A stretch of DNA of 44,547 nucleotides, from the NCBI GenBank assembly GCA_947165675.1, contig CAMVBJ010000028.1:1-44547 (forward strand), written 5' to 3'. Below are positions 35,922 through 44,300 of the stretch, piece by piece. How positions within the stretch are numbered: the first letter of the stretch is position 1; each line of letters opens with the position of its first letter. The notes beneath the pieces were generated by a model. That model searched no databases. It was not told where the DNA came from and saw only the letters and a program-made list of their open reading frames with translations. Position numbers and translations under genes: made by a program. The stretch is from an uncultured Prevotellaceae bacterium. Its GTDB lineage: Bacteria; Bacteroidota; Bacteroidia; Bacteroidales; Muribaculaceae.

Positions 35922-36072
35922 TTCGGTCATTAAAGGTTGAAAAAGATGTGCGAAATTAGCAAAATAATTGCGGTTACCATGCACATATTGGCAAGAAAAA
36001 TCCAAAAAACTTGTTAATGTGGCAATAACTACCAGAACAATGACTCATTGTCCACTTCACGACACTGGCCTA

Positions 36073-36103
36073 TTTGCTGAATCAGAAAAAAACATTAACT
36101 TTG
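36073..36103 (+). promoter_or_regulatory. Canonical Bacteroidetes promoter for patatin-recX-comF
   Basis: TTTG at 36073-36076 and TAACTTTG at 36096-36103 are exactly 19 bases apart. The predicted start near 36110 leaves a leader of about 16 bases to ATG 36126. Confidence 0.82.
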
Positions 36104-36125
36104 CCGTGTTTAACTACTCATCACA

Positions 36126-37031
36126 ATGAATATGGATACTGGCAAAACGGGCATAGTGCTGGAAGGTGGCGGCATGAGAGGCATGTACACCTGTGGCATT
36201 CTGGACGTACTCATGGAAAATCACATCTATCTCGACGGCATGGTGGGTGTGTCGGCAGGTATCGCCTTCGGCTGCAACTACAAGTCTGGGCAGGCAGGAC
36301 GTGCCCTGCGTTACAACGTGCGGTTTGCACGGGACCATCGATACAGTGGCTTGTGGTCACTGTTGAAAACCGGCAACTACTATAATGCCTGGTTCGCTTA
36401 CCACCTTGTTCCCAAGCATTACGATGTGTTTGATTATAATGCCTTCGAGGAATCGCCCATGGAGTGCTACGCGGTCTGCTTTGATGTGAACACGGGCAGT
36501 AGCGTCTATCAACGCCTGGACCGTGTGAATGACGACTTCTTTGAATGGATCCGTGCCTCGGCATCCATGCCTGTTGTCGCACAGCCCGTCGAGGTGGGGG
36601 GCAGGAAGCTGCTTGACGGTGGACTGGCCGACTCCATCCCTCTGGAATTCATGATGAACAAGGGATTTAACCGCAATGTTGTCATCCTCACCCGCGAGGA
36701 TGGTTACCGCAAGACCTCGGAACACGGCATGTGGCTCATAAAGCCACTACTGCGCAAGTATCCCAAGGTCATCGAGGCATTGCAGCATCGTCCTGCATTG
36801 TATAACAAGCAAGTGCAATTGGTACACGAACAGGAGCGCAAAGGCGCGGCGTTTGTCTTCAGGCCCTCCAAGCCATTGAACGTGAGCCGGACCACCCATG
36901 ACGCCAAGGAGATGAACCGAGTGTATCAGCAAGGTCGTGAAGAGGCCCTGCAACGCCTGGATGAACTCAAGAAGTTCCTGGCCGACCCCGAGGAGTCGCC
37001 CACTACCGGACAGAGCCATGAACAACCCTAA
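36126..37031 (+). CDS. Patatin-like phospholipase family protein
   Basis: The 301-residue protein has a complete patatin core: oxyanion loop VLEGGGMRGMY (residues about 11-21), nucleophile elbow GVSAG with Ser43, and the Asp of LLDGGLADSIPL. Bacterial patatins are lipid acyl hydrolases, usually intracellular. No signal peptide is present. ATG 36132 is an alternative start two codons in. The stop overlaps the recX start, which implies translational coupling in a three-gene operon. Confidence 0.92.
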   Translation: MNMDTGKTGIVLEGGGMRGMYTCGILDVLMENHIYLDGMVGVSAGIAFGCNYKSGQAGRALRYNVRFARDHRYSGLWSLLKTGNYYNAWFAYHLVPKHYDVFDYNAFEESPMECYAVCFDVNTGSSVYQRLDRVNDDFFEWIRASASMPVVAQPVEVGGRKLLDGGLADSIPLEFMMNKGFNRNVVILTREDGYRKTSEHGMWLIKPLLRKYPKVIEALQHRPALYNKQVQLVHEQERKGAAFVFRPSKPLNVSRTTHDAKEMNRVYQQGREEALQRLDELKKFLADPEESPTTGQSHEQP

Positions 37032-37512
37032 ACAGCCACTCTCTCCAGCACAGGCCTTGAACCGCGCGGCGGCCCTGTGTGCCCGCAGCGAGCAGGCCAC
37101 AGGCGACATGCGAGAGAAACTCATGACATGGGGGCTGAGTTGTGCCGATGCCCATGAAATCCTGCGGCAACTCACTGAACAAGGGTTCCTCAATGAGCAT
37201 CGATTTGCCAGGGCATACGTCAAGGACAAATTCACATTGAATGGTTGGGGAAAAATCAAGATTGCCCACCAGTTGAGACTGAAAGGCATCCCCACCGAGG
37301 TCATTGACGAAGCCATGGATGCCATCGATGATGACGCCTATCGCGAACGCCTCATCGAACTACTGCGCAATAAATGGCGTTCGGTAAAAAGCCGTGAACC
37401 CCAGGCTGCATGGGCGGCCATGATGCGCTTTGCATCATCAAGGGGCTTTGAAGCGGCCCTGTCAAGCCAGTGTGTCAAGCAAGTCACCCTGATAGATGCT
37501 GAAGACGATTAA
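37018..37512 (+). CDS. recX: Regulatory protein RecX
   Basis: The 164-residue protein has tandem three-helix RecX repeats: ALNRAAALCARSEQATGDMREKL, LTEQGFLNEHRFARAYVKDKF and WGKIKIAHQLRLKGIPTEVI. RecX binds RecA filaments and limits recombination. I start at ATG 37018 (MNNPKQPLS); the longer frame from 36937 only reads through the patatin gene's 3' end. It overlaps patatin by 14 bases and comF by 17. Confidence 0.9.
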   Translation: MNNPKQPLSPAQALNRAAALCARSEQATGDMREKLMTWGLSCADAHEILRQLTEQGFLNEHRFARAYVKDKFTLNGWGKIKIAHQLRLKGIPTEVIDEAMDAIDDDAYRERLIELLRNKWRSVKSREPQAAWAAMMRFASSRGFEAALSSQCVKQVTLIDAEDD

Positions 37513-38203
37513 ACAATGGTTGAATGCCGCGGCAGATGTCGTGATGCCACGCATCTGTCCCGTGTGTGGCAAGGCTCTCGATAGCGACGAGAAATGGCTA
37601 TGCCGCAAGTGTCTATCTGCCCTGCCCCGCACCCGTTACGAGGATGTGGATTTCAACACAATGGAGCAGCACTTTGCCGGCAAAGTGCCGATTGAACGCG
37701 CCTCGGCCTATTTTTATTATGAAAAAGGCTCACCCTATGCTTCCATTCTCCATGACATCAAGTACCACAACCTGCCTGGTATGGGACGCTGGCTCATGGC
37801 TCGCGCTGTGCGTGACATGCAGGGGAGCCATTTCTTTGACGGCATTGACGTGGTCACCGCTGTACCGCTTCACCGCAGCAAACTCGCCCGGCGCGGATAC
37901 AACCAGAGTGAGTATCTGGCCCGCGGCATTGCCGAAGCCCTCAGCATCCCATATATCGAGGCACTGAAGGCCATTCGCCCCCACTCCACCCAGACCCGCA
38001 AAGGGGCTCTTGAACGCTGGCAGAACATCCAGGACAACTATGCCTTGAACAAAAATGCCGACCAACTGGCCGGCAAACACATCCTTCTGGTCGATGACGT
38101 CATCACGACGGGGTCCACCCTCATCGTGTGCGCCACCGCACTTAAAGCCATCCCTAATGTGAAGGTGTCGGTTTTCACACTCTCTTCAGCAAGATTAGAA
38201 TAA
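37496..38203 (+). CDS. ComF family phosphoribosyltransferase-like protein
   Basis: The 235-residue protein has a zinc-ribbon-like start (MPRICPVCGKAL, then WLCRKCL) and a C-terminal PRTase domain with the PRPP-binding motif ILLVDDVITTGST. The middle segment (TAVPLHRSKLARRGYNQSEYLARGIA) is a ComF hallmark. ComF aids DNA uptake in naturally competent bacteria, but the exact reaction is unclear. It is the last gene of the patatin-recX-comF operon. Confidence 0.92.
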   Translation: MLKTIKQWLNAAADVVMPRICPVCGKALDSDEKWLCRKCLSALPRTRYEDVDFNTMEQHFAGKVPIERASAYFYYEKGSPYASILHDIKYHNLPGMGRWLMARAVRDMQGSHFFDGIDVVTAVPLHRSKLARRGYNQSEYLARGIAEALSIPYIEALKAIRPHSTQTRKGALERWQNIQDNYALNKNADQLAGKHILLVDDVITTGSTLIVCATALKAIPNVKVSVFTLSSARLE

Positions 38204-38224
38204 CCAACAGCCCCCCTTATACTG

Positions 38225-38253
38225 ATTAACGGCACCCTTGGGGCGCCGTTAAT
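38225..38253. terminator. Hairpin between the convergent comF and rpoZ genes
   Basis: ATTAACGGC (38225-38233) and GCCGTTAAT (38245-38253) form a perfect 9-bp stem with CCC/GGG pairing inside. The plus strand then runs into T-rich sequence (CTCTTTTTCTTTT) that lies in the end of rpoZ. Confidence 0.65.
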
Positions 38254-38254
38254 A

Positions 38255-38587
38255 TCAAAATTCCTCTTTTTCTTTTGCCAAGTTGCGATATGCTAACTTG
38301 TCTTCCAAGTATTCCTGAGTTGCTATCAACGTGGGCTTGGGAAGTTTCTCGTAATACTTCGAGATCTCAATCTGCTCACGGTTCTCGCTGATTTCCTCAA
38401 GGTTGTCGTTCAAAGTTGCGAACTCCTGGAGTTTCTGCTCAAGGTCGGACTTCATTTCGGTGGCAATCTGGTTGGCACGCTTGCTGATGATGCAAACGGT
38501 CTCATAGATGTTGCCAGTGGGTTCTGCCATCTTAATGATGTCATGCACCGTCGTGGTAAGTGGTGCGTTTGTCTTCTTGTAATCCAT
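38255..38587 (-). CDS. rpoZ: RNA polymerase omega subunit, Bacteroidetes type
   Basis: The 110-residue protein matches the Bacteroidetes omega form: MDYKKTNAPLTTTVHDI, then TGNIYETVCIISKRANQIATEMK, LQEFATLNDNLEEISENREQIEIS and KLPKPTLIATQEYLED. Omega assists assembly and stability of RNA polymerase through the beta' subunit. It follows bamD by 43 bases on the same strand, and the pair is probably one transcript. Confidence 0.88.
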   Translation of the reverse strand: MDYKKTNAPLTTTVHDIIKMAEPTGNIYETVCIISKRANQIATEMKSDLEQKLQEFATLNDNLEEISENREQIEISKYYEKLPKPTLIATQEYLEDKLAYRNLAKEKEEF

Positions 38588-38630
38588 GTCTTACTTGAAA
38601 TTTATAATAATGTGTTGTTTAGTTCTATCA

Positions 38631-39437
38631 TCAATTGCCGTTGACATACTTGTTGGCAATCTTGAAGATGTTGTCAGCCTCCTTGCGCATCTTGCTCTCG
38701 GGGTAATCGTTGATAAACGAGTAATATTCGTCAATCACCGTGCGATAGCGATCCATCTTTTTCTCGGCAACACTCTCGCTGGCCTCCTTGAAACGTGAAC
38801 GCAGCACGAGCATCTCCAAGTCTTCCTTGTACTTGCTGTAAGGATAGGATTTGATGGCATTCTTGGCCGTGATGACCGCGCTCTCGTAATTGTTGCCCAT
38901 GTAATTACCCAGGTTGTAATAGAGGGTGGCATTCTGCAACTCTTTAAGAACCAACTTGTCCTGCAACTCAAACACAGCACTCTGGGCAATCGAGGCCTTG
39001 TCGCTCTTGGGGAAATAGTCCAGGAAGGCCTGCAACTCCTCCATGGCGCGGATGGTTTCGCTCTGGTCGAGCTGGACATCGGGGGAGTCAAGATAAAAAC
39101 CGTAGCCAGCATAGAAACGCGCTAACTCGGCATACTGTCCACGCGGATAACGCTGATAATACTGCTTGAAGTAAGAGCCGGAGCTGATGTAGTCCTTGTT
39201 CTCGTAGTAGCTCAGTGCCAGCAGATAGAGCGACTCCTCGGCCTTGGGAGTACCACGGAAGATGGGCACCAGTTCATTCAAGATGGTATAAGCCTGGGCA
39301 TAACGCTTGTTCTCAAACGCTCTCTTGGCGTAGTCGTACTTATACTCAAGGTCACTGCTTTTCATCACCTTGTTGTACTCGCCACAACTCACCAGCACAC
39401 AAGCCATCGCCAATATTATCGTCCACTTCTTGATCAT
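38631..39437 (-). CDS. bamD: Outer membrane assembly lipoprotein BamD
   Basis: The 268-residue lipoprotein (MIKKWTIILAMACVLVSC, Cys18) has the TPR-rich BamD fold: AKRAFENKRYAQAYTILNELV, ESLYLLALSYYENKDYISSGSYFKQYYQRYP and later repeats with IDEYYSFINDYPESKMRKEA. BamD works with BamA to insert outer-membrane beta-barrels and is essential. I chose ATG 39437; the in-frame ATG at 39458 would lie only about 2 bases from the predicted transcript start. The -7 box is TAATTTTG (39474-39467). Confidence 0.92.
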   Translation of the reverse strand: MIKKWTIILAMACVLVSCGEYNKVMKSSDLEYKYDYAKRAFENKRYAQAYTILNELVPIFRGTPKAEESLYLLALSYYENKDYISSGSYFKQYYQRYPRGQYAELARFYAGYGFYLDSPDVQLDQSETIRAMEELQAFLDYFPKSDKASIAQSAVFELQDKLVLKELQNATLYYNLGNYMGNNYESAVITAKNAIKSYPYSKYKEDLEMLVLRSRFKEASESVAEKKMDRYRTVIDEYYSFINDYPESKMRKEADNIFKIANKYVNGN

Positions 39438-39466
39438 CAAAATCTCGTTTTTGCGCATTTAGCCCG

Positions 39467-39474
39467 CAAAATTA
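39467..39474 (-). promoter_or_regulatory. Predicted -7 box for bamD-rpoZ
   Basis: The minus strand reads TAATTTTG, with TTGT at about the -33 position (39497-39494). It supports the start at 39437 rather than 39458. Confidence 0.6.
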
Positions 39475-39589
39475 CTCTTTTTTTCTAAGATGTACAATAC
39501 ACAACCTCATTTCCCAAGATAATTTCGCAAAATTTAACGGTGAATTTTGAAAAATGCGTTGTGATGCCCACAGTTTTAATGATTTGTTG

Positions 39590-39597
39590 TAAATTTG
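39590..39597 (+). promoter_or_regulatory. Predicted -7 box for bcp
   Basis: TAAATTTG lies 32 bases before the bcp start codon. No TTTG is found at exactly 19 bases upstream. Confidence 0.55.
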
Positions 39598-39629
39598 TGG
39601 GATAAATCAACTTTAAAACTTAATTAAAT

Positions 39630-40085
39630 ATGAAAATTGGAGACAAGATACCCGAAAACTTAGGTGTTGACATGAATGGCAACGAAGTGAAGGCCAGTGA
39701 CTTTGCTGGCAAGAAATTGATTATCTACTTCTACCCCAAGGATAACACCCCTGGCTGTACAGCCGAGGCGTGCAGCCTGGCCGAAGGCTATGGCGCATTG
39801 AAGCGCGCCGGCTTTGCCTTGCTGGGCGTGAGCAAGGACAGCGCACAGAGCCACCAGAAGTTTGCCCAGAAATACAGCCTGCCCTTTCCACTGATTGCCG
39901 ATGAGGACACACAGTTGAACCAGGCCTTCGGCGTGTGGCGCGAGAAGAAGATGGCGGGCCGCACCTACATGGGCACCGTTCGCACGACCTTCGTCATTGA
40001 CGAGCAGGGTATTGTCACCCACATCATCGAGAAAGTGAAAACCAAGGATAGCGCTAACCAGATACTTGAGTTAGTTAATAAATAA
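39630..40085 (+). CDS. bcp: Thioredoxin-dependent thiol peroxidase (BCP/PrxQ)
   Basis: The 151-residue peroxiredoxin reduces hydroperoxides. The peroxidatic Cys43 and resolving Cys48 sit in DNTPGCTAEACSLAE, the 5-residue spacing of the PrxQ class. Other landmarks: LIIYFYPKDNTP and the MGTVRTTFVIDEQG strand. Length is standard. It precedes the DPP IV-like gene by 22 bases, so both may share a transcript. Confidence 0.95.
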   Translation: MKIGDKIPENLGVDMNGNEVKASDFAGKKLIIYFYPKDNTPGCTAEACSLAEGYGALKRAGFALLGVSKDSAQSHQKFAQKYSLPFPLIADEDTQLNQAFGVWREKKMAGRTYMGTVRTTFVIDEQGIVTHIIEKVKTKDSANQILELVNK

Positions 40086-40107
40086 TTAATTTGTCAACTG
40101 AAAGATA

Positions 40108-42276
40108 ATGAAGAAGATATTCATGATAATGGCCATGCTGGTGCTGGCTATGAGTACAAGCGCATTGACGCTCGAAGAATGTGTGCTGCGTGGCAGTTCA
40201 CCCCGCGGCATCGGCGCCATGCAACCCTCCAAGAGCGACGGTCGCTACTTCTACCGCCTGAGTGACGACGGTAATGCCATCAACCGCATCAGTTATGCCA
40301 AGGGCGACGAGAGTGTCCTTGTTGACACCCGTAACGAGGTGGTCACGGGCTGGGATGACTTTGAAGTCACCGCCGATGGCGCCTATGTGCTGCTGTGGAA
40401 CAATAGCCAGGAGATTTACCGTTACAGCTTCAGCGCCGACTACTATGTGTATGACCTGAAGAACAAGACGATGAAGGCTCTGAGCGACGGTGGCGGCGAG
40501 GAAATCGCCACCCTCTCGCCCGACGGCAAGCGCGTCGCCTATGTCAAGGACAACAACGTGTACGTTCGCAACCTCCTGGATGGAACAACCGTGCAGGTGA
40601 CCCGCGACGGCAAGAAAAACGACATCATCTATGGCGTGCCCGACTGGGTCTATCAAGAAGAGTTAGGAATGCTCAACACGCTCAACTGGTCCAGCGACAG
40701 CCGATCGCTGGCCTTCCTGCGCTGGGACGAGAGCCAGGTCAAGATGGCGTCGATGGTCATCTACCAGGGCACCTGCAATCCGCGGGACGAGTATGCCCTC
40801 TATCCCGGGCGTTACGACTTCAAGTATCCCGTGGCTGGCGAGAAGAACTCGGTGGTGAGCGTGCACTGCTATGACGTGGTCGATGGCTCGTTCAAGAAAT
40901 TGAATGTCCCCCTCGACGAGGAAGATTACGTGTGCCACATCACCTTCAGCCCCGACCCACAGCGACTGATGATTCAGCGCCTGAACCGTCACCAGAACGA
41001 CTTGCGCATCTACGCCGTCAATCCCCGCACCGACGACTGCCAGCAGGTCTATCACGAGACCTCCGACACCTGGGTTGACGCCGAGACCAGCCAGCAGGTG
41101 CAATATGAGAAAGACTTCTTTGTCATTCCCAGCGAGCGGTCGGGCTACATGCAGCTCTACCAGTATGACCTGCAGGGCAACCTGATGCGCCAACTCACTA
41201 ACGACAACAACAAGATCATCTCGCAGTTCTACGGTTATGACAAGGCAACCAAGCGTTTCTATTACCAGGCCTCATGCGGTCCGCTGAACCGCGTCGTGGA
41301 GTGCGTGGACGACAAGGGAAAAATCACCCGCCTCGCTCCATCGACAGCCGATGGTCAGGGCACCGCGTCGGCCATGTTCAACGGTGACTTCAGTTACTAC
41401 GTCGGCATGTACAGCGATGCCACGACGCCCAACCAGTACCGCATCTACGACCGCAAGGGCAAGCGTGTGCGCGACCTGCAGCTCAACGAGGAGTATGCCC
41501 GCCGCTACACCGCCGTCGATGTACCCAAGAAGGAATTCTTCACCATGGAGCATGACGGTTACACCCTCAACGGATACATGATCAAGCCCGTCGATTTTGA
41601 CCCCAACAAGAAATATCCTGTCATTATGGAGCATTACAACGGTCCTGGTTCACAGGAAGTGCTCAACAAGTGGCGCATGGGATGGGAGCAGTATTTTGCC
41701 ACTCAGGGCTACATCGTGTGCGAGGTCGATAGCCGTGGCACGGGCTTTAGGGGCAAGGCGTTTGAGTCGGTGACCTATCTGAACTTAGGCAAATATGAGA
41801 CCGAGGATGCCGTGGCTGCTGCCAATTATATGGCCAGCCAGCCGTGGGTCGACGCCGACCACATCGGCATCATGGGATGGAGCTATGGCGGTTTCCAGAC
41901 GCTCATGGCGATGAGCGAGCCCGGCAGCAACTATGCATGCGGCGTGAGTATCGCCCCGGTGACCACCTGGCGCTTCTATGACAGCATCTACACCGAGCGC
42001 TACATGCGCACCCCCCAGGAGAACCCCGAGGGTTACAGCAACTTCCCGATCAACCGTGCCGAGAACTTGAATGGCCGCGTGCTCATCATGTTTGGCAGTG
42101 CCGACGACAACGTGCACATCGTCAACTCAATGCAGTATGTGTCCAAGCTCGTCGATATGAACCGCACCTGTGACATGATGGTCTTCCCCAACATGAACCA
42201 CAGCATCCGCGACTGCTCGGCCCGCTACGTCGTTTACAAGCGCGCCCTCGAGTTCTACGACCACTACCTCAAGTAA
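40108..42276 (+). CDS. S9 family peptidase, dipeptidyl peptidase IV-like
   Basis: The 722-residue secreted enzyme has a signal peptide (MKKIFMIMAMLVLAMSTSA), an N-terminal beta-propeller (about 30-480) and a C-terminal alpha/beta hydrolase domain. The triad is intact: Ser592 in GWSYGG, Asp666 in FGSADDNVH and His698 in NMNHSI. The EE motif of the propeller, needed to bind the substrate's free amine, is seen as VYQEELGML. DPP IV cleaves X-Pro or X-Ala dipeptides; Bacteroidales use it in peptide feeding. It follows bcp closely. Confidence 0.93.
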   Translation: MKKIFMIMAMLVLAMSTSALTLEECVLRGSSPRGIGAMQPSKSDGRYFYRLSDDGNAINRISYAKGDESVLVDTRNEVVTGWDDFEVTADGAYVLLWNNSQEIYRYSFSADYYVYDLKNKTMKALSDGGGEEIATLSPDGKRVAYVKDNNVYVRNLLDGTTVQVTRDGKKNDIIYGVPDWVYQEELGMLNTLNWSSDSRSLAFLRWDESQVKMASMVIYQGTCNPRDEYALYPGRYDFKYPVAGEKNSVVSVHCYDVVDGSFKKLNVPLDEEDYVCHITFSPDPQRLMIQRLNRHQNDLRIYAVNPRTDDCQQVYHETSDTWVDAETSQQVQYEKDFFVIPSERSGYMQLYQYDLQGNLMRQLTNDNNKIISQFYGYDKATKRFYYQASCGPLNRVVECVDDKGKITRLAPSTADGQGTASAMFNGDFSYYVGMYSDATTPNQYRIYDRKGKRVRDLQLNEEYARRYTAVDVPKKEFFTMEHDGYTLNGYMIKPVDFDPNKKYPVIMEHYNGPGSQEVLNKWRMGWEQYFATQGYIVCEVDSRGTGFRGKAFESVTYLNLGKYETEDAVAAANYMASQPWVDADHIGIMGWSYGGFQTLMAMSEPGSNYACGVSIAPVTTWRFYDSIYTERYMRTPQENPEGYSNFPINRAENLNGRVLIMFGSADDNVHIVNSMQYVSKLVDMNRTCDMMVFPNMNHSIRDCSARYVVYKRALEFYDHYLK

Positions 42277-42334
42277 ACTATGATAATAGATAAAAGACAG
42301 CAGATTGATTTAAAAGATTTGTTCGTATTTGTGA

Positions 42335-42740
42335 TAGATTTGTTTAGATTTTTTCCGAGCGAAGCAAGGATCCTTGCTCCTGCGACATTTGCGCTCGCAA
42401 GCGGGCTAAAATCAAAACAAATCATATACAAATAAAACAAATAATTTCTGATAGATTTGGGTAACGATATAGCAGTTGACCCTGCGCTGAAACGTCTCTG
42501 CATCAAACCGTGCTAACGCACGGGAAATTAAAAGAAAATTAAATTTTAAAATTAATTTGCTTAATTTCCCGCCCGACAGGGCGGTTAATACCACCAATGG
42601 GCCAACTTCTATATCATTACCTAGATTTGTTTAGATTTTTTCCGAGCGAAGCAAGGATCCTTGCTCCTGCGACATTTGCGCTCGCAAGCGGGCTAAAATC
42701 AAAACAAATCATATACAAATAAAACAAATAATTTCTGATA
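42335..42740. repeat. Tandem duplication of a 117-base hairpin unit, interrupted by an insertion
   Basis: Two 119-base stretches are identical: 42335-42453 and 42622-42740. Without the inserted element they would be tandem 117-base units beginning TAGATTTGTTTAG. Each unit holds a palindromic element (42337-42423 and 42624-42710) whose ends, GATTTGTTTAGATTTT and AAAATCAAAACAAATC, are inverted repeats with one mismatch. The loop contains the perfect palindrome AGCAAGGATCCTTGCT and a GCTCGC/GCGGGC stem. In copy 1 the arms extend outward (about 42317-42440). Perfect identity points to recent duplication. Confidence 0.88.
42460..42621. mobile_element. MITE-like 162-bp insertion with 22-bp terminal inverted repeats and 8-bp target duplication
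   Basis: The ends, 42460-42481 and 42600-42621, are 22-base inverted repeats matching at 19 positions (they begin GGTAAC and GGTAAT when both are read inward). The octamer TAGATTTG flanks the element directly at 42452-42459 and 42622-42629. Removing the element plus one octamer joins the two hairpin units into a perfect tandem. Inside are CCGTGC/GCACGG (42508-42523), an 11-bp CGGGAAATTAA stem (42521-42531 with 42561-42571) and CCGCCC/GGGCGG (42569-42584). No transposase is encoded, so it would need one in trans. Confidence 0.82.
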
Positions 42741-42742
42741 AT

Positions 42743-43165
42743 ATGATTATAGACATTGATGGTCGCTATCCGTTCTTCCATGAAATAACGGGTGTTGCTA
42801 TGGAAGTTCATAGTAAATTTCATGGCGGGTTACTTGAATCGGCCTATGAAGCAGCCTTGGCTTACCTTTTACCCCAAAAAGGTTATCTGGTAGAACGACA
42901 AGTATATTTACCAATATACTGGAACAATGTGAAGTTAGATCAAAACTATCGAATGGACATGGTCGTCAATAAGGATATTATAATTGAACTAAAGGCAGCC
43001 AAGTATCATGGGAATAGCGAACGGCGCCAACTGTGGAACTATATGAACATTACTCATCTCAAGTATGGGATGTTAATCAATTTTGCACCAGATGGCCTAT
43101 ACTCTGAGTGGTATATCCGGCAAGAGAATGGCACAATAGATAAAGTTAAGTATTACCAAAAATAA
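42743..43165 (+). CDS. GxxExxY protein
   Basis: The 140-residue protein has the defining motif GGLLESAYEAALAYLL (G-x-x-E-x-x-Y) and later YRMDMVVNKDIIIELKAAK, which resembles the D...E-x-K core of PD-(D/E)XK nuclease-like folds. The family is widespread but its role is not settled. The ATG lies just 3 bases after the second hairpin-unit copy, and a third related hairpin lies after the gene, so the gene is embedded in repeats. Codon use is A/T-rich, unlike the DPP IV and miaA neighbours, which suggests acquisition. Confidence 0.87.
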   Translation: MIIDIDGRYPFFHEITGVAMEVHSKFHGGLLESAYEAALAYLLPQKGYLVERQVYLPIYWNNVKLDQNYRMDMVVNKDIIIELKAAKYHGNSERRQLWNYMNITHLKYGMLINFAPDGLYSEWYIRQENGTIDKVKYYQK

Positions 43166-43215
43166 TGCGATTAGTGAAATGGATTGAATAAATGGATTTG
43201 TTTAGATTTGTATTT

Positions 43216-43298
43216 GATTTGTTTAGATTTTTCCGAGCGCAGCGAGGACACGTTCTGTAGCAATGATGCCCGCAAGCGGGCAAAAATCAAAACAAATC
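43216..43298. repeat. Third, diverged copy of the hairpin element
   Basis: The ends GATTTGTTTAGATTTTT (43216-43232) and AAAAATCAAAACAAATC (43282-43298) form a 17-bp inverted repeat with one mismatch, as in the other copies. The loop sequence differs, but a terminal GCCCGC/GCGGGC stem is kept. Partial repeats of the left end precede it (from about 43196). It lies just upstream of miaA. Confidence 0.8.
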
Positions 43299-43358
43299 GC
43301 AAACAAATCTGCACAAATGATGAAAAACTGTTTGTATAACTCGTATATAGTAAAAGGT

Positions 43359-44300
43359 ATGGAGTATAAGGATGTGTTTTTTGTGGTGACGGGGCCGACG
43401 GCGACGGGCAAGACGGCTCGTGCCGTGCATCTGGCCAAGGCCATCGGCGGCGAGATCATCAGTGCCGACTCGCGCCAGATCTACCGTGGTATGGACATCG
43501 GCACAGGCAAGGACCTGGCCGAATATGACGGTGTGCCCTATCACCTCATCGACATCCGCCCCGCGGGCTACCGCTACAGCCTCTATGAGTTCCTGGAGGA
43601 CTTCGAGCGGGCCTATGACGACATCCGCGGGCGGGGCAAGCCCGTCATCATGTGCGGTGGCACGGGGATGTATGTCGAGACCGTCGTCAAGGGCATCAAG
43701 CTGCCACCCGTGCCCCGCGACGAGGAGCTGCGCGCCGAGCTGGCCGGCAAGTCGCTCGAGGAATTGACCGCCCTGCTCAAGACGATGAAAACCCTGCGCA
43801 ACAACAGCGACATCGACACTGTGGCTCGCGCCACGCGCGCCATCGAGATCTGCCGCTACTATGAGCAGCACCCCGAGCTCAAGGCCCTCACCGAGCCGCA
43901 CCCCATGGCCAACGCCCTGGTCATCGGCGTCGAGGTGGATCGCGACACCCGCCGTGAACGCATCAGTCGTCGCCTGCGTGCCCGCCTCGACGAGGGCATG
44001 ATCGACGAGGTGCGCCGCCTCATCAACGACGAGGGCATCGCCCCCGATGACTTAATCTATTATGGTCTGGAATACAAATTCGTCACCCAATACGTTATCG
44101 GCCAGTTGACCGAGGAAGAGATGTTCCGCCAGTTGGAAATCGCCATCCACCAGTTCGCTAAGCGCCAGATGACCTGGTTCCGCGGCATGGAAAAGCGCGG
44201 CACCCCCATCCACTGGCTCTCCAGCACCCTCCCACCCGACGACTTCACCGCCCAAGTCCTCACCCTCGCCAACACTTTATCAAACAACAAGGACAACTGA
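43359..44300 (+). CDS. miaA: tRNA dimethylallyltransferase
   Basis: The 313-residue enzyme adds dimethylallyl to A37 of tRNAs reading UNN codons. Landmarks: P-loop VTGPTATGKT, SADSRQIYRGMDIGTGK, MCGGTGMYVETVVKGI and the C-terminal YYGLEYKFV and FAKRQMTWFRG. I chose ATG 43359 (MEYKDVFFVV); the in-frame ATG at 43263 would begin inside the hairpin repeat and add 32 residues unlike the family. The GC-rich codon use fits the chromosome core. Bacteroidales often have two MiaA paralogues; this is one of them. Confidence 0.93.
   Translation: MEYKDVFFVVTGPTATGKTARAVHLAKAIGGEIISADSRQIYRGMDIGTGKDLAEYDGVPYHLIDIRPAGYRYSLYEFLEDFERAYDDIRGRGKPVIMCGGTGMYVETVVKGIKLPPVPRDEELRAELAGKSLEELTALLKTMKTLRNNSDIDTVARATRAIEICRYYEQHPELKALTEPHPMANALVIGVEVDRDTRRERISRRLRARLDEGMIDEVRRLINDEGIAPDDLIYYGLEYKFVTQYVIGQLTEEEMFRQLEIAIHQFAKRQMTWFRGMEKRGTPIHWLSSTLPPDDFTAQVLTLANTLSNNKDN

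Noticed and set aside
42335-42740. CRISPR-like repeats
   Set aside because: Only two exact copies of 119 bases, palindromic and with a TIR-bounded insert instead of spacers; no cas genes are present.
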